A stretch of DNA of 64,000 nucleotides from positions 248,001 through 312,000 of the forward strand of contig JACKLN010000006.1 of assembly GCA_024235855.1 (NCBI GenBank), read 5' to 3'. This stretch comes from Burkholderiaceae bacterium (GTDB taxonomy: Bacteria; Pseudomonadota; Gammaproteobacteria; Burkholderiales; Burkholderiaceae_C). Made by a program: the position numbers and the translations under genes. A model generated the notes under the pieces. The model was not told the origin of the DNA, did not search any database, and saw only the letters and a list, made by a program, of their open reading frames with translations. This document shows, piece after piece, positions 7,709-16,068 of this stretch (position 1 is the stretch's first letter; the number at the start of each line of letters is the position of its first letter).

Positions 7709-9244
7709 ATGACCACCGTGTATGCCAACGCCGCCGACCACACCGTGGCCGGCACCTACGAGACCCGCGAAGCCGACTGGCGCATGGGCGCCGTCGTCTA
7801 CCAGGTGCTGGTGGACCGCTTCGCACCGCCGGCGGACCTGGCGGCCAAGCGCCACCTGTACCCCGCCCCCAAGCGCCTGCGCGGCTGGGACGAGTTGCCA
7901 CGCCAGGGCGAGTACCTGGCAGCACACAAGCTCTGGGGCCACGAGATCGACTTCTGGGGCGGCGACCTGCAGAGCCTCGCCACGCGGCTGGACCACGTGC
8001 GCTCGCTGCACGCCGACGTGCTCTACCTCAACCCCATCTGCGACGCCTACACCAACCACAAGTACGACGCGCTGGACTACCGCGGCGTCTCGCCGGAATA
8101 CGGCACGCGGGCCGACGTGATCGCGCTGGCCGACACGCTGCATGCGCAGGGCATGAAGCTGGTGCTCGACGGTGTGTTCAACCACATGGGCCGCAACAGC
8201 CCGGCGTTCCGCGCCGCCGAAGCCGACCCGGCCAGCCCCTGGCGCGACTGGTTCAGCTTCGACCCGTCGTTGCCCGGCGGTGCCCGCGCCTGGTGGCGGG
8301 CGGAGAACCTGCCCGAGCTGAACCTGGAGAACCCCGCGGTGCGCGCCGACCTCTGGGGGAATGCCGACTCGGTGGTGCGCGGCTGGCTGCGCGACGGCGC
8401 CGACGGCTGGCGGCTGGACGTGGCCTTCGACATCGGCTTCGTCTACCTCGACGAGCTCACGCGCAGTGCGCATGCCCAGAAGCCCGGTTCCCTGGTCGTC
8501 GGCGAAATCCCCAACTGGCCGGCGCAGTGGTACCCGTCGGTGGACGGCGTGATGCACTTCGGGCTGCGCCAGCTGCTCATCCGCCTGGCTGGCGGGCAGC
8601 TGGATGCCACGACCTTCGGACGCGTCGTCGAGCGGATGCTGGCCGACTGCGGCACGGAGAACCTGCTGCGCAGCTGGATCTACCTGGACAACCACGACAC
8701 CATCCGCCTGGCCACCGCACTGCCCGACCCCGCCGCGCGCCGCCTGGCCATGGTGCTGCAGTTCACGCTGCCCGGAAGCCCGAACCTGTACTACGGCAGC
8801 GAGGTGGACCTGGAAGGGGGCGACGACCCCGAGATGCGCGCCCCGATGCCCTGGGACCGCGTGGCCGCCGGTCACCCGACGCTGGACCTGATCCGGCGCC
8901 TGGGCGCGCTGCGGCGTTCCCACCGCGCGCTGCGCATCGGCGACTGGCGGCCGCTGATCGGCCAGCGGCTGTTCGCCTTCGAGCGCCACACCGACCGTGC
9001 CGGCGACAGCGTGCTGGTGGTGGTGAACCCCACCGACGACGCGGTCGACGAGGCGCTGGTGGTCACCGACTCCAAGCTGATGGACGCCACGCCGCTGGTG
9101 GACCTGCTGGGCACGCTGGACGGCGCACCGCCGTCTTTGCGCGCGGCGCTGCTGCACCTGCGCCTGCCGCCCAAGGGCGTGGCCGTGCTCGGCGTGGACA
9201 CGGCGCCGCATGGCGGCTACACGAACTACAAGCGGGTGCAGTGA
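7709..9244 (+). CDS. GH13 alpha-amylase family enzyme, cyclomaltodextrinase-like
   Basis: Alpha-glucan hydrolase of 511 residues with no signal peptide, so cytoplasmic, probably cutting imported maltodextrins or cyclodextrins. GH13 regions in order: DVLYLNPICDA, LVLDGVFNHMG (region I), GWRLDVAFD with the nucleophile Asp near 236 (region II), VVGEIPN with the acid/base Glu near 266 (region III) and YLDNHD near 326-330 (region IV). The C-terminal beta domain follows. It starts one base after malG stops, so co-translation is likely. Neopullulanase or maltogenic amylase activity is equally possible; the class is certain, the exact substrate is not. Confidence 0.9.
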   Translation: MTTVYANAADHTVAGTYETREADWRMGAVVYQVLVDRFAPPADLAAKRHLYPAPKRLRGWDELPRQGEYLAAHKLWGHEIDFWGGDLQSLATRLDHVRSLHADVLYLNPICDAYTNHKYDALDYRGVSPEYGTRADVIALADTLHAQGMKLVLDGVFNHMGRNSPAFRAAEADPASPWRDWFSFDPSLPGGARAWWRAENLPELNLENPAVRADLWGNADSVVRGWLRDGADGWRLDVAFDIGFVYLDELTRSAHAQKPGSLVVGEIPNWPAQWYPSVDGVMHFGLRQLLIRLAGGQLDATTFGRVVERMLADCGTENLLRSWIYLDNHDTIRLATALPDPAARRLAMVLQFTLPGSPNLYYGSEVDLEGGDDPEMRAPMPWDRVAAGHPTLDLIRRLGALRRSHRALRIGDWRPLIGQRLFAFERHTDRAGDSVLVVVNPTDDAVDEALVVTDSKLMDATPLVDLLGTLDGAPPSLRAALLHLRLPPKGVAVLGVDTAPHGGYTNYKRVQ

Positions 9245-9284
9245 GGCCGGCCACGGCGCCGACAGCGCCGGCCCCGCCGGTGCA

Positions 9285-9725
9285 TCAGGCGTAGGGGTCG
9301 GGCACGCCCAGCGAGGCCAGCAGCGCGGTCTCGCGCGCTTCCATGCGCCGGGCTTCGGCGGCACGCTGGTGATCCCAGCCCTGGGCATGCAGGGCGCCGT
9401 GCACCAGCAGGTGGGCGTAGTGGTCCTTCAGCGGCCGGTCGGCGGCGTCGGCCTCGGCCTCCAGCACCGGGGCGCACAGCACCAGATCGGCCACCACGAC
9501 GGGCGCGTGCTCGTAGTCGAAGGTGAGCACGTTGGTGGCGTAGTCCTTGCCACGGAAATCGCGGTTCAGTGCGCGGCCCTCGTCCGCATCGACGATGCGC
9601 ACCGACAGCTGCGCCGGCGCTTCCAGCGCCGCACGCAGGCAGCGCGCCACGAAGTGCCGCGGCAGCAGCGCCCGGTGGCGCTTGTCGGCGAACTGCAGCG
9701 ACAGGGTCAGCTCAGGCCTGGCCAT
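9285..9725 (-). CDS. ybeY: Endoribonuclease YbeY
   Basis: Zinc metallo-endoribonuclease that matures the 3' end of 16S rRNA and takes part in ribosome quality control. The metal site HGALHAQGWDH (the HGxLHxxGxDH pattern) lies near residues 114-124 of 146, and the LNRDFRGKDYATNVLTF segment is the family hallmark before it. The ATG at 9725 (MARPELTLSLQF) overlaps the end of phoH by 14 bases, giving the usual phoH-ybeY order. The longer open frame upstream is antisense-like sequence within phoH. No corC or lnt follows here; the gene converges on the amylase gene. Confidence 0.96.
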   Translation of the reverse strand: MARPELTLSLQFADKRHRALLPRHFVARCLRAALEAPAQLSVRIVDADEGRALNRDFRGKDYATNVLTFDYEHAPVVVADLVLCAPVLEAEADAADRPLKDHYAHLLVHGALHAQGWDHQRAAEARRMEARETALLASLGVPDPYA

Positions 9726-10764
9726 CGTCGCCCCGGGCCGTGCTGCGCCGCCGCTCGCGTTCGGCCGCCTTGTCGTAAGCACGCACGATGCGCGCCACCA
9801 GCGGGTGGCGCACCACGTCGTCGGCGCCGAAATGCGTGAAGCCGACGCCCTCCACGTTCTGCAGCACGTGCTCGGCATCGACCAGGCCGCTGGACTGGCC
9901 CTTGGGAAGGTCGATCTGGCTCACGTCGCCGGTGATGACGCACTTGCTGCCGAAGCCGATGCGCGTGAGGAACATCTTCATCTGCTCGCGCGTGCTGTTC
10001 TGCGCCTCGTCCAGGATCACGAAGGCATGGTTCAGCGTACGCCCCCGCATGAAGGCCAGCGGCGCGATCTCGAGCTGGCCCTTCTCGAACGCGCGGCCCA
10101 CGCGCTCGAAGCCCATCAGGTCGTACAGCGCGTCGTACAGCGGGCGCAGGTAGGGGTCGACCTTCTGCGCCAGGTCGCCGGGGAGGAAGCCCAGCTTCTC
10201 GCCGGCCTCCACCGCCGGGCGCGTGAGCACGATGCGCTGCACGGTGCCACGTTCCAGCGCATCCACCGCGCAGGCCACGGCGAGGAAGGTCTTGCCGGTG
10301 CCGGCCGGGCCGATGCCGAAGCAGATGTCGCGCGCCAGGATCTGCCGCAGGTAGGCCACCTGGTTGGGCGTGCGGCCGGCCAGATCACTGTGGCGGGTGT
10401 GCAGGTGGATGGGCGTGTCGTCGGTGGCCACGTCCACCTTGGCTGAAGCCTTGGCTGCCGTCCTGGCCACGCTTCTGGCGGCGGACTTGGGCGCCGTCGC
10501 CGCGTCGGTGGCGCCCGCCTCCACCAGGGCCAGACGCACCGCGCGCTCGTCCAGCGTGCGCGCGGGGCTGTCGTGCAGCGTGATCAGCAGGTTGCGCGCC
10601 ACGTGCACGGCCACGCGCGAGCCATGGATCGCGAAGGCGGCCTCGCGGCGTTCGATGCGCACGTCCAGGGCCTGCTCGATCTGGCGCAGGTGAGCGTCCA
10701 GCGGGCCGCACAGGCGGGCCAGACGGCGGTTGTCGGCAGGTTCGAAGCGGTGGCGCAGGATCAA
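9712..10764 (-). CDS. phoH: PhoH-like ATPase
   Basis: Cytoplasmic ATPase of the PhoH/YbeZ family, 350 residues. An N-terminal KH-like domain (about residues 20-95) is followed by a variable Ala/Lys linker and the ATPase domain with Walker A GPAGTGKT near residue 149, Walker B FVILDEAQNS and sensor segment CVITGDVSQIDLPKGQ. In many bacteria it physically and genetically partners YbeY in RNA processing, and here the two genes overlap by 14 bases in the same order. The start ATG at 10764 gives MILRHRFEP, with no other sensible start nearby. Confidence 0.95.
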   Translation of the reverse strand: MILRHRFEPADNRRLARLCGPLDAHLRQIEQALDVRIERREAAFAIHGSRVAVHVARNLLITLHDSPARTLDERAVRLALVEAGATDAATAPKSAARSVARTAAKASAKVDVATDDTPIHLHTRHSDLAGRTPNQVAYLRQILARDICFGIGPAGTGKTFLAVACAVDALERGTVQRIVLTRPAVEAGEKLGFLPGDLAQKVDPYLRPLYDALYDLMGFERVGRAFEKGQLEIAPLAFMRGRTLNHAFVILDEAQNSTREQMKMFLTRIGFGSKCVITGDVSQIDLPKGQSSGLVDAEHVLQNVEGVGFTHFGADDVVRHPLVARIVRAYDKAAERERRRSTARGDDGQA

Positions 10765-10880
10765 GGCGGTGCTCGTCGAGGCCGGCTGCGCGGAGCGGGC
10801 GGCCCGGGTGTGTCAGGCTGCGCATTGTCCACCCGCATCGGGCGGCCGGCGGCAGACATCGCGTTTACGATGCCCGCGCG

Positions 10881-12737
10881 ATGATGCTGCCGACGCACCT
10901 TCTTGGCCGGTCCCGCCTGTTCACGCCGCTGCTTCGACTGGGCCTGGCGGTGCTCGTCGCGTTGCTGGCGTGCGCGGTGCCGGCCGCGGCGGCGGTGCGG
11001 GTGCTGGACGAGGCGGCCATGACCGTCTCGTCGGCCACGTCCCCGCCCGCCGTGCCCGGGCCGGTGCAACCGCTGCCCGACCTCTGGGAGCAAGGGCCGG
11101 ACACGCAGGTGCGCTGGTATCGCCTGACGCTGCTGCCCGCGGGCGGCGACCAGCCGCGGGCCCTGTACGTGGAGCGGGCCTGCACGCGGCTGCAGGTCTT
11201 CGTAGACGGCCGCCAGTTCTGGCGCACCGGCACCGCCAGCGCCTGCCCCGGGCCGCTGCTGCTGCCGTTGCCGCTGGCCGGTGCCGACGCGCCCCAGGTG
11301 CTGGACCTGCGCGTCGAGGGCGCGCCCCTGCCCCACGTGGCCTCGCGCGCCCAGGCCGGTGGCCTGTCGGCGCTGCGCGTGGGGCCGCAGGCCGAGCTGG
11401 CCCCGCTGGCGGCGCGCGCCACCTTGCTGCAGGTGCAGCTGCCGCAGGCCTTCGCGGTGTCGCTGCTGCTGACCGGCGGCTTCGTCTTCCTGCTCGGCTG
11501 GCGGCACCGCGAACAGAGCCACCTGGCCTACTTCGGCGCGCTGTGCGTCGGCTGGGCGCTGGTGGAAGTGCCTCGATGGTGGCCGGCGCTGGGGGCGGGC
11601 GTGGCCGTGCTGGAGTTCCTGCACGGCGTGATGCTGGCGCTGGTGACGCTGGCGGCGGTGCAGTTCCTGCTGCGCGAGGCGCGCTGGCGCAGCCGCAGCA
11701 TCAGCCGGGCACTGGCGCTGCAGAGCGTACTGATGCCGATGACGCTGGTGGCCGCCGGGCCTGCGCACCTGCACATGCTCACGGCGCTGTGGCTGACGCT
11801 GTTCGCGCTGGAGATCGCCGCCGCAGCGGCCTTCCACCTGCACCTGCGCCGGCGCCTGCAGGGCCGCTGGCCCGGCCTGGCGGCCTTCGCATTGGCCACC
11901 GTCGGGGCGGCGCTGGTGGTGCAGCTGGCCGGCCGCTATGCGCCGGTGCCGTCGACGCTGCTGCATGCCACGGCGCTGATCGCGCCGCTGGCGCTGCTGC
12001 TGGTGGCGCTGCGCCTGGTGCGCCAGCACGGGCGCGCGCTGCAGGCGTCGGAGGCCACGCGCGTGAACCTCGAAGCTCGCATCCGCGACGCCACCGCCGA
12101 GATCGAGCGCAACTTCCGCCAGCTGACCGAGCTGCGCGTGGAACAGGTCACCGAGAAGGAGCGCAAGCGCATCGCGGCCGACCTGCACGACGACCTGGGC
12201 GCCAAGCTGCTGACCATCGTGCACACCAGCGAGGACCCGCGCATCTCCACGCTGGCGCGCGAGGCGCTGGAGGAGATGCGGCTGTCGGTGCGCGGCCTCA
12301 CCGGCAAGCCGGTGCCGCTGGCCAACGCGCTGGGCGACTGGCGCGCCGAGCTGATGTCGCGCCTGTCGCAGTCGGGCATCGAGGCGGAGTGGGAATCGCC
12401 CGACGACCTGCCGCAGACGCTGTCGGCCCGCGCCTACGTGCAGACCACGCGCATCCTGCGTGAATCCACCAGCAACATCATCAAGCACAGCGGTGCCACG
12501 CGCTGCAGCTTCACCTGCGGCATCGCCGACGGCGACCTGCAGCTGGTGATCCAGGACAACGGCAACGGCATCCCGATGGAGCTGGACGGCCGCCTGGACC
12601 GCGGCCACGGCATGATGAGCATGAAGCAGCGTGCCAAGCAGATGCAGGGCCAGTGCCTGGTGGAATCCGGCCCCGGCTATGGAACCGTGATACGCCTCAC
12701 ACTGCCGCTGGATCGCGCCACGCAGACCGCCCCCTGA
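10881..12737 (+). CDS. Sensor histidine kinase, 7TMR-DISM type with HisKA_3
   Basis: Membrane histidine kinase of 618 residues. A signal-like segment (residues about 15-37) precedes a periplasmic domain to about 190 that resembles the DISM ligand-binding fold. About seven hydrophobic helices follow between residues 195 and 385, then a short coiled coil. The NarL-class phosphoacceptor region is ERKRIAADLHDDLGAKLL (His near 436), and the ATPase domain has ESTSNIIKHS, QDNGNGIP and GHGMMSMKQRA. A NarL-type regulator gene begins 62 bases downstream, so the two are a pair. The signal is unknown. Candidate -10 TACGAT lies about 10 bases before the ATG. Confidence 0.88.
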   Translation: MMLPTHLLGRSRLFTPLLRLGLAVLVALLACAVPAAAAVRVLDEAAMTVSSATSPPAVPGPVQPLPDLWEQGPDTQVRWYRLTLLPAGGDQPRALYVERACTRLQVFVDGRQFWRTGTASACPGPLLLPLPLAGADAPQVLDLRVEGAPLPHVASRAQAGGLSALRVGPQAELAPLAARATLLQVQLPQAFAVSLLLTGGFVFLLGWRHREQSHLAYFGALCVGWALVEVPRWWPALGAGVAVLEFLHGVMLALVTLAAVQFLLREARWRSRSISRALALQSVLMPMTLVAAGPAHLHMLTALWLTLFALEIAAAAAFHLHLRRRLQGRWPGLAAFALATVGAALVVQLAGRYAPVPSTLLHATALIAPLALLLVALRLVRQHGRALQASEATRVNLEARIRDATAEIERNFRQLTELRVEQVTEKERKRIAADLHDDLGAKLLTIVHTSEDPRISTLAREALEEMRLSVRGLTGKPVPLANALGDWRAELMSRLSQSGIEAEWESPDDLPQTLSARAYVQTTRILRESTSNIIKHSGATRCSFTCGIADGDLQLVIQDNGNGIPMELDGRLDRGHGMMSMKQRAKQMQGQCLVESGPGYGTVIRLTLPLDRATQTAP

Positions 12738-12799
12738 GGTCGGCACGCACTGCTAGCATGACTTTCCGCGCTGAAATCGCGCGATTCGCCCTTGGCGCC

Positions 12800-13456
12800 A
12801 TGACCAACATCCTGCTGCTTGAAGACCTGCCCGAGATCCGCACGTGGATGCGCAGCCTCGTGCAGCAGGTGTTTCCCGGCGCGCAGGTGTCCGAAGCCGC
12901 TCGCGTGCACGACGCCATCGAGCTCGTCTCGGCCGTGAAGTTCGACCTCGCGCTGGTGGACCTGGGCCTGCCCGACGGCTCCGGCGTGGACGTGGTCACC
13001 AAGCTGCGCGACCTGCAGCCCGAGGCGCAGTCGGTGGTGGTCACGATCCACGACGACGACGAACACCTCTTTCCCGCGCTGCAGGCCGGTGCCTTCGGCT
13101 ACATCCTCAAGGAACAGGCGCGCGAGCTGATCACCGAGCAGCTGCAGCGCATCAGCCAGGGCGAACCGCCGCTGAGCCCGAGCATCGCGCGCCGCGTGAT
13201 GGCCTACTTCACCGAGAAGGCCAAGCCGTCGCAGCCGCGGAACAACCTGCTGCCCAACGTGTCGCTCACCGAACGCGAGAGCGAGGTGCTGCTGCGCGTC
13301 GCCAAGGGCTACACGCTGCCGGAGATCGGCGTGCAGTTGGGGCTGAGCCGGCACACGATTGCCGACTACGTGAAGCAGATCTACCGCAAGCTCAACGTGA
13401 GCTCGCGCGCCGAGGCGGCATTGGAAGCGCAGCGGCTGGGGCTGTTCGGTCGCTGA
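12800..13456 (+). CDS. Two-component response regulator, NarL/LuxR type
   Basis: Receiver plus LuxR-type DNA-binding regulator of 218 residues. Phosphoacceptor Asp lies in FDLALVDLGLPDGSG (near residue 54); the receiver closes with GAFGYILKEQ. The helix-turn-helix is near residues 155-205 (LTERESEVLLRVAKGY, then LSRHTIADYVKQIYRKLNVSS). The ATG at 12800 starts exactly at the receiver (MTNILLLEDLPEIR); an in-frame ATG at 12758 would add 14 residues. It is the evident partner of the kinase just upstream. Target genes cannot be read from the window. Confidence 0.92.
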   Translation: MTNILLLEDLPEIRTWMRSLVQQVFPGAQVSEAARVHDAIELVSAVKFDLALVDLGLPDGSGVDVVTKLRDLQPEAQSVVVTIHDDDEHLFPALQAGAFGYILKEQARELITEQLQRISQGEPPLSPSIARRVMAYFTEKAKPSQPRNNLLPNVSLTERESEVLLRVAKGYTLPEIGVQLGLSRHTIADYVKQIYRKLNVSSRAEAALEAQRLGLFGR

Positions 13457-13486
13457 TCGCCGCGCGCGGCAGGTCGGCCGCGACAA

Positions 13487-13492
13487 CATAAT
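13487..13492 (+). promoter_or_regulatory. Candidate -10 box of ruvA
   Basis: CATAAT matches the -10 consensus at 5 of 6 positions and ends 8 bases before the ruvA ATG. No Shine-Dalgarno sequence is visible between them and no clear -35 is seen. If used, the transcript would start at or within a base or two of the start codon (a leaderless mRNA). Confidence 0.4.
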
Positions 13493-13500
13493 CCGCGTCC

Positions 13501-14076
13501 ATGATCGGACGCCTCGTCGGAACCCTCGCGGCCAAGTCGCCGCCGCAGATCCTCGTCGACGTGCACGGCGTGGGCTACGAGCTCGACGTGCCGATGAGCA
13601 GCTTCTACCACCTGCCCGCGCTGGGCGCGCCGGTGACGCTGCTGACGCACTTCGTCGTGCGCGAGGACGCGCAGCTGCTCTACGGCTTCCTCACCGAAGG
13701 CGAGCGCGCCGGCTTCCGCGAACTGGTCAAGGTCAGCGGCGTGGGGCCGCGCACGGCGCTGGCCGTGCTGTCGGGGCTGTCGACCGCGGAGCTGTCGCAG
13801 GCGGTCACGGCGCAGGACGTCGGGCGTCTGGTGAAGGTGCCGGGCATCGGCAAGAAGACCGCCGAGCGGCTGCTGCTGGAGCTCAAGGGCAAGCTGGGTC
13901 CGGACCTGGGCATCGCTTCGGCCGAAGCCGTCAGCGACAGCCAGGCCGACATCGTGCAGGCCCTGCTGGCGCTGGGCTACAACGAGCGCGACGCCAAGGC
14001 CGCGCTGAAGGCGCTGCCGGCCGACGTGGGCGTGGCCGAGGGCATCAAGCTCGCGCTCAAGGCCCTCAGCCGCTGA
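13501..14076 (+). CDS. ruvA: Holliday junction branch-migration protein RuvA
   Basis: Subunit that binds four-way junctions and loads the RuvB motor during recombination repair. It has 191 residues, the normal size: N-terminal OB fold from MIGRLVGTL, two helix-hairpin-helix motifs near residues 72-128 (LVKVSGVGPRTAL and LVKVPGIGKKTAERLL), and the C-terminal RuvB-binding domain (QALLALGYNERDAKAAL) after a short linker. ruvC does not precede it and ruvB does not follow directly: a copper-delivery block on the other strand lies between. It converges on the PCuAC gene with a 9-base gap. Confidence 0.97.
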   Translation: MIGRLVGTLAAKSPPQILVDVHGVGYELDVPMSSFYHLPALGAPVTLLTHFVVREDAQLLYGFLTEGERAGFRELVKVSGVGPRTALAVLSGLSTAELSQAVTAQDVGRLVKVPGIGKKTAERLLLELKGKLGPDLGIASAEAVSDSQADIVQALLALGYNERDAKAALKALPADVGVAEGIKLALKALSR

Positions 14077-14085
14077 CCACCAGCC

Positions 14086-14568
14086 TCAGTGCTTCATGCC
14101 GCCGTGCATGCCGCCAGGCTGCATGCCGCCGGCCGCACCCAGCGCACGCACCGGCGCCTGCACCTCGACGTTCTCGCGCTGGCCGTCGGGCCCTTCGACC
14201 ACCAGCGTCACCGGCACCGTCTCGCCGGCCTTGAGCTGCTGCTTCAGGTCCATCAGCATCACGTGGTAGCCGCCAGGCTTGAGTTCCACGGCCTGGCCCG
14301 CGGGCAGCGCCAGGCCGCCGGTGAGTTCGCGCATGCGCATCGTCGAGCCTTCCATCGACATCTCGTGGATCTCGACGACGCCCGCCACGGGCGACGAAGC
14401 GGCCACGAGCTTGCCACCCTGTGCCGAGGTGATCTGGGCGAAGAGACCGCTGGCGCGCTGCTGGGCGACGGTGCCACGCACCCAGGCGTCCTTGACGGTG
14501 ACCTGGGCATGGGCGGCGCCGGCCAGGCACAGCGTGGCGACGAAGACGGCGTTGTGAAGGGATGTCAT
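14086..14568 (-). CDS. Periplasmic copper chaperone PCuAC
   Basis: Periplasmic Cu(I) chaperone of the PCu(A)C family, 160 residues, delivering copper to the CuA/CuB sites of cytochrome oxidase with Sco. A signal peptide covers residues 1-21 (ending AAHAQ). The copper site H(M)x10Mx21HxM is visible: EIHEMSMEGSTMRMREL and later GGYHVMLMDLK. The C-terminus is Met/His-rich (GGMQPGGMHGGMKH), a second copper-binding patch. GAGGAA stands before the ATG at 14568. It is the last gene of a minus-strand copper group with the Sco gene 150 bases upstream. Confidence 0.92.
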   Translation of the reverse strand: MTSLHNAVFVATLCLAGAAHAQVTVKDAWVRGTVAQQRASGLFAQITSAQGGKLVAASSPVAGVVEIHEMSMEGSTMRMRELTGGLALPAGQAVELKPGGYHVMLMDLKQQLKAGETVPVTLVVEGPDGQRENVEVQAPVRALGAAGGMQPGGMHGGMKH

Positions 14569-14718
14569 GACAGTTCCTCGAGGTTGACAGGGCGCGCCTT
14601 CTTGGCAGACCGCCCGATGATGGCCATCCAGGCGATGGCCGTTGAACACGATGAAAATGGCCGGCACGGCGGCAGGGTGCGCCGAGGGCCGCGGTCCTGG
14701 ACGTGGCGCGCCACGACG

Positions 14719-15315
14719 TCAGCCCGCCTGCAGCAGGCGCCGGAGGTCGGCGGTGACGTCGGCGGCGGAAGCGGCATGGCCGATCGCCAGCCGCAGCCGG
14801 CCGGCGGGGTCGTAGGCGTAGCTCAGCGCCGTGTGGTCCAGCGTGTAGCTGCTGCCGGTGGGCACCTGGCGGTAGAAGACCTTGAAGTCGCGCGCCGTGG
14901 CGGCGGTGGCCTCTAGGCTGCCTCTCAGGCCCAGGAAGCTCGGGTGGAAGGCCGCCGTGTAGTCGCGCAGCAGCTCGGGCGTGTCGCGTTCCGGGTCCAC
15001 GCTGACGAAGATCACCTGCAGCCGTACGGCATCGTCGCCGAGCAGGCGCATCACCTCGGCGGCGCGGGCGAGCGCGGTGGGGCAGACGTCGGGGCACTGC
15101 GTGAAGCCGAAGAACAGCAGCACGGCACGCCCCTTGAACTCGGACAGCGTGCGCCAGCGGCCCTGCGGGTCCTGCAGGCGCAGGTCGCGGGCGTAGTCGG
15201 CGCCGGTGATGTCGGTGGCCAGAAAGCTGCCCGCCGGCCGCGGGCACCCGGTCAGCGGGAGCACCAGCATGCTGGCAATGACGGCCAGCAGGCCTCGTCG
15301 CGTCAGACGGGCCAT
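14719..15315 (-). CDS. Sco1/SenC-family copper metallochaperone lipoprotein
   Basis: Membrane-anchored Sco protein of 198 residues used in assembling the copper centre of cytochrome c oxidase. The N-terminus is a lipoprotein signal with lipobox LTGC (Cys near 23). The thioredoxin-like domain carries the CxxxC copper site in FTQCPDVCPTA and the distal histidine in YTLDHTALSYAYD. The ATG at 15315 is inside the end of a 66-residue membrane protein gene (13-base overlap). It belongs with the PCuAC gene downstream and the DUF2946 gene upstream. Confidence 0.93.
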   Translation of the reverse strand: MARLTRRGLLAVIASMLVLPLTGCPRPAGSFLATDITGADYARDLRLQDPQGRWRTLSEFKGRAVLLFFGFTQCPDVCPTALARAAEVMRLLGDDAVRLQVIFVSVDPERDTPELLRDYTAAFHPSFLGLRGSLEATAATARDFKVFYRQVPTGSSYTLDHTALSYAYDPAGRLRLAIGHAASAADVTADLRRLLQAG

Positions 15316-15503
15316 CGCGGTTCGCAGCGGCAGTGTCCGGCCGTCGAGGCCGGCGGCGCCTCCGGCGGCGCGGCGATGGGCGCTGGCACGATCTGGCCGG
15401 TCACGACCTGCGCGCCGGACCAGGCCAGCCAAGCCACCATGCCGAGCGCGGCGCCGATGTTGACGTGCGTCATGACCCGCATGACGCGTTCGAGGGGATC
15501 CAT
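15303..15503 (-). CDS. Small single-span membrane protein in the copper locus, 66 residues
   Basis: I do not recognise a named family. The protein begins MDPLERVMRVMTHVN, has one hydrophobic helix at about residues 15-37 (IGAALGMVAWLAWSGA), a Pro/Ala-rich stretch and a short tail with GHCRCEPRW, whose His and two Cys could bind metal. AGGAG lies 7 bases before the ATG. It overlaps the Sco gene by 13 bases and follows the DUF2946 gene on the same strand, so translational coupling and a role in copper delivery are inferred from context only. Confidence 0.65.
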   Translation of the reverse strand: MDPLERVMRVMTHVNIGAALGMVAWLAWSGAQVVTGQIVPAPIAAPPEAPPASTAGHCRCEPRWPV

Positions 15504-15599
15504 GGGAATGCTCCTGACGAGCCGGGCGCGCACGGCCCGGCAATGACACAGGGGGCTCACGGCTGCACGCGGCGGCCGCGATTCACCCGAGGCGCGGGG

Positions 15600-16001
15600 T
15601 CAGGCGACGGTGGGCGGTGCGCGCGGCTGCGCGGCGGCCCACGCGTGCAGCGTGCGCGGCGCCTGCAGGGCCAGCGGCGGCAGGAAGGGGCCGGGCGGCA
15701 GCGGCTCGGCCATCGCCGGCAGGGCCGGCGGCAGCGGCAGCGCGTCGTCGCTGCCGAGCTTGCAGAAGGGGCAGTGTTCCAGGTGCTGGCCGGTGGACAC
15801 CGGGGTCGCCGGCGCATCGGCGTCGGCGCCGTCCAGCGCCACCACCTTGATGCCTTGCGGCGTGCAGACCTCGGCCCAGGCCACCGCGTCGCCGCGCGCG
15901 AAGGCCAGCGCATGCGACAGCGTGGGCATCAGCGCCAGCGCCAGCACCGCGACCAGGGCGAGCCAGGTCACGGGGCGCAGGTGGGGGCGCAGGATGTTCA
16001 C
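15600..16001 (-). CDS. DUF2946-type protein
   Basis: Protein of 133 residues starting at a GTG (NILRPHLRPVTW follows). One N-terminal hydrophobic segment at about residues 8-28 serves as signal or anchor, followed by EVCTPQGIKVV and the motif EHCPFC that marks DUF2946 proteins. The spaced Cys/His suggest metal binding. DUF2946 genes often sit beside copper or TonB genes, and this one heads a copper-delivery group (66-residue protein, Sco, PCuAC). The start is uncertain because the frame stays open far upstream, where it is antisense to ruvB. Confidence 0.75.
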   Translation of the reverse strand: MNILRPHLRPVTWLALVAVLALALMPTLSHALAFARGDAVAWAEVCTPQGIKVVALDGADADAPATPVSTGQHLEHCPFCKLGSDDALPLPPALPAMAEPLPPGPFLPPLALQAPRTLHAWAAAQPRAPPTVA

Positions 16002-16056
16002 GGGCCGCGAGTGTAGCGGCAGCGTCCGTGCCGGCCATGATCCAGCGCATGGCGGC

Positions 16057-16062
16057 GATAAT
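16057..16062 (+). promoter_or_regulatory. Candidate -10 box of ruvB
   Basis: GATAAT (5 of 6 consensus positions) ends 6 bases before the ruvB ATG, with no Shine-Dalgarno sequence between and no clear -35. Transcription from it would begin at the start codon, giving a leaderless mRNA as proposed for ruvA. Confidence 0.4.
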
Positions 16063-16068
16063 CCCTGT

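Noticed and set aside
14569..14718. A further small gene between sco and PCuAC genes
   Set aside because: The open frame (starting MPAIFIVFNG) runs into PCuAC but has no ribosome-binding site or family pattern; the real start is at 14568 after GAGGAA. I see nothing else in this gap.
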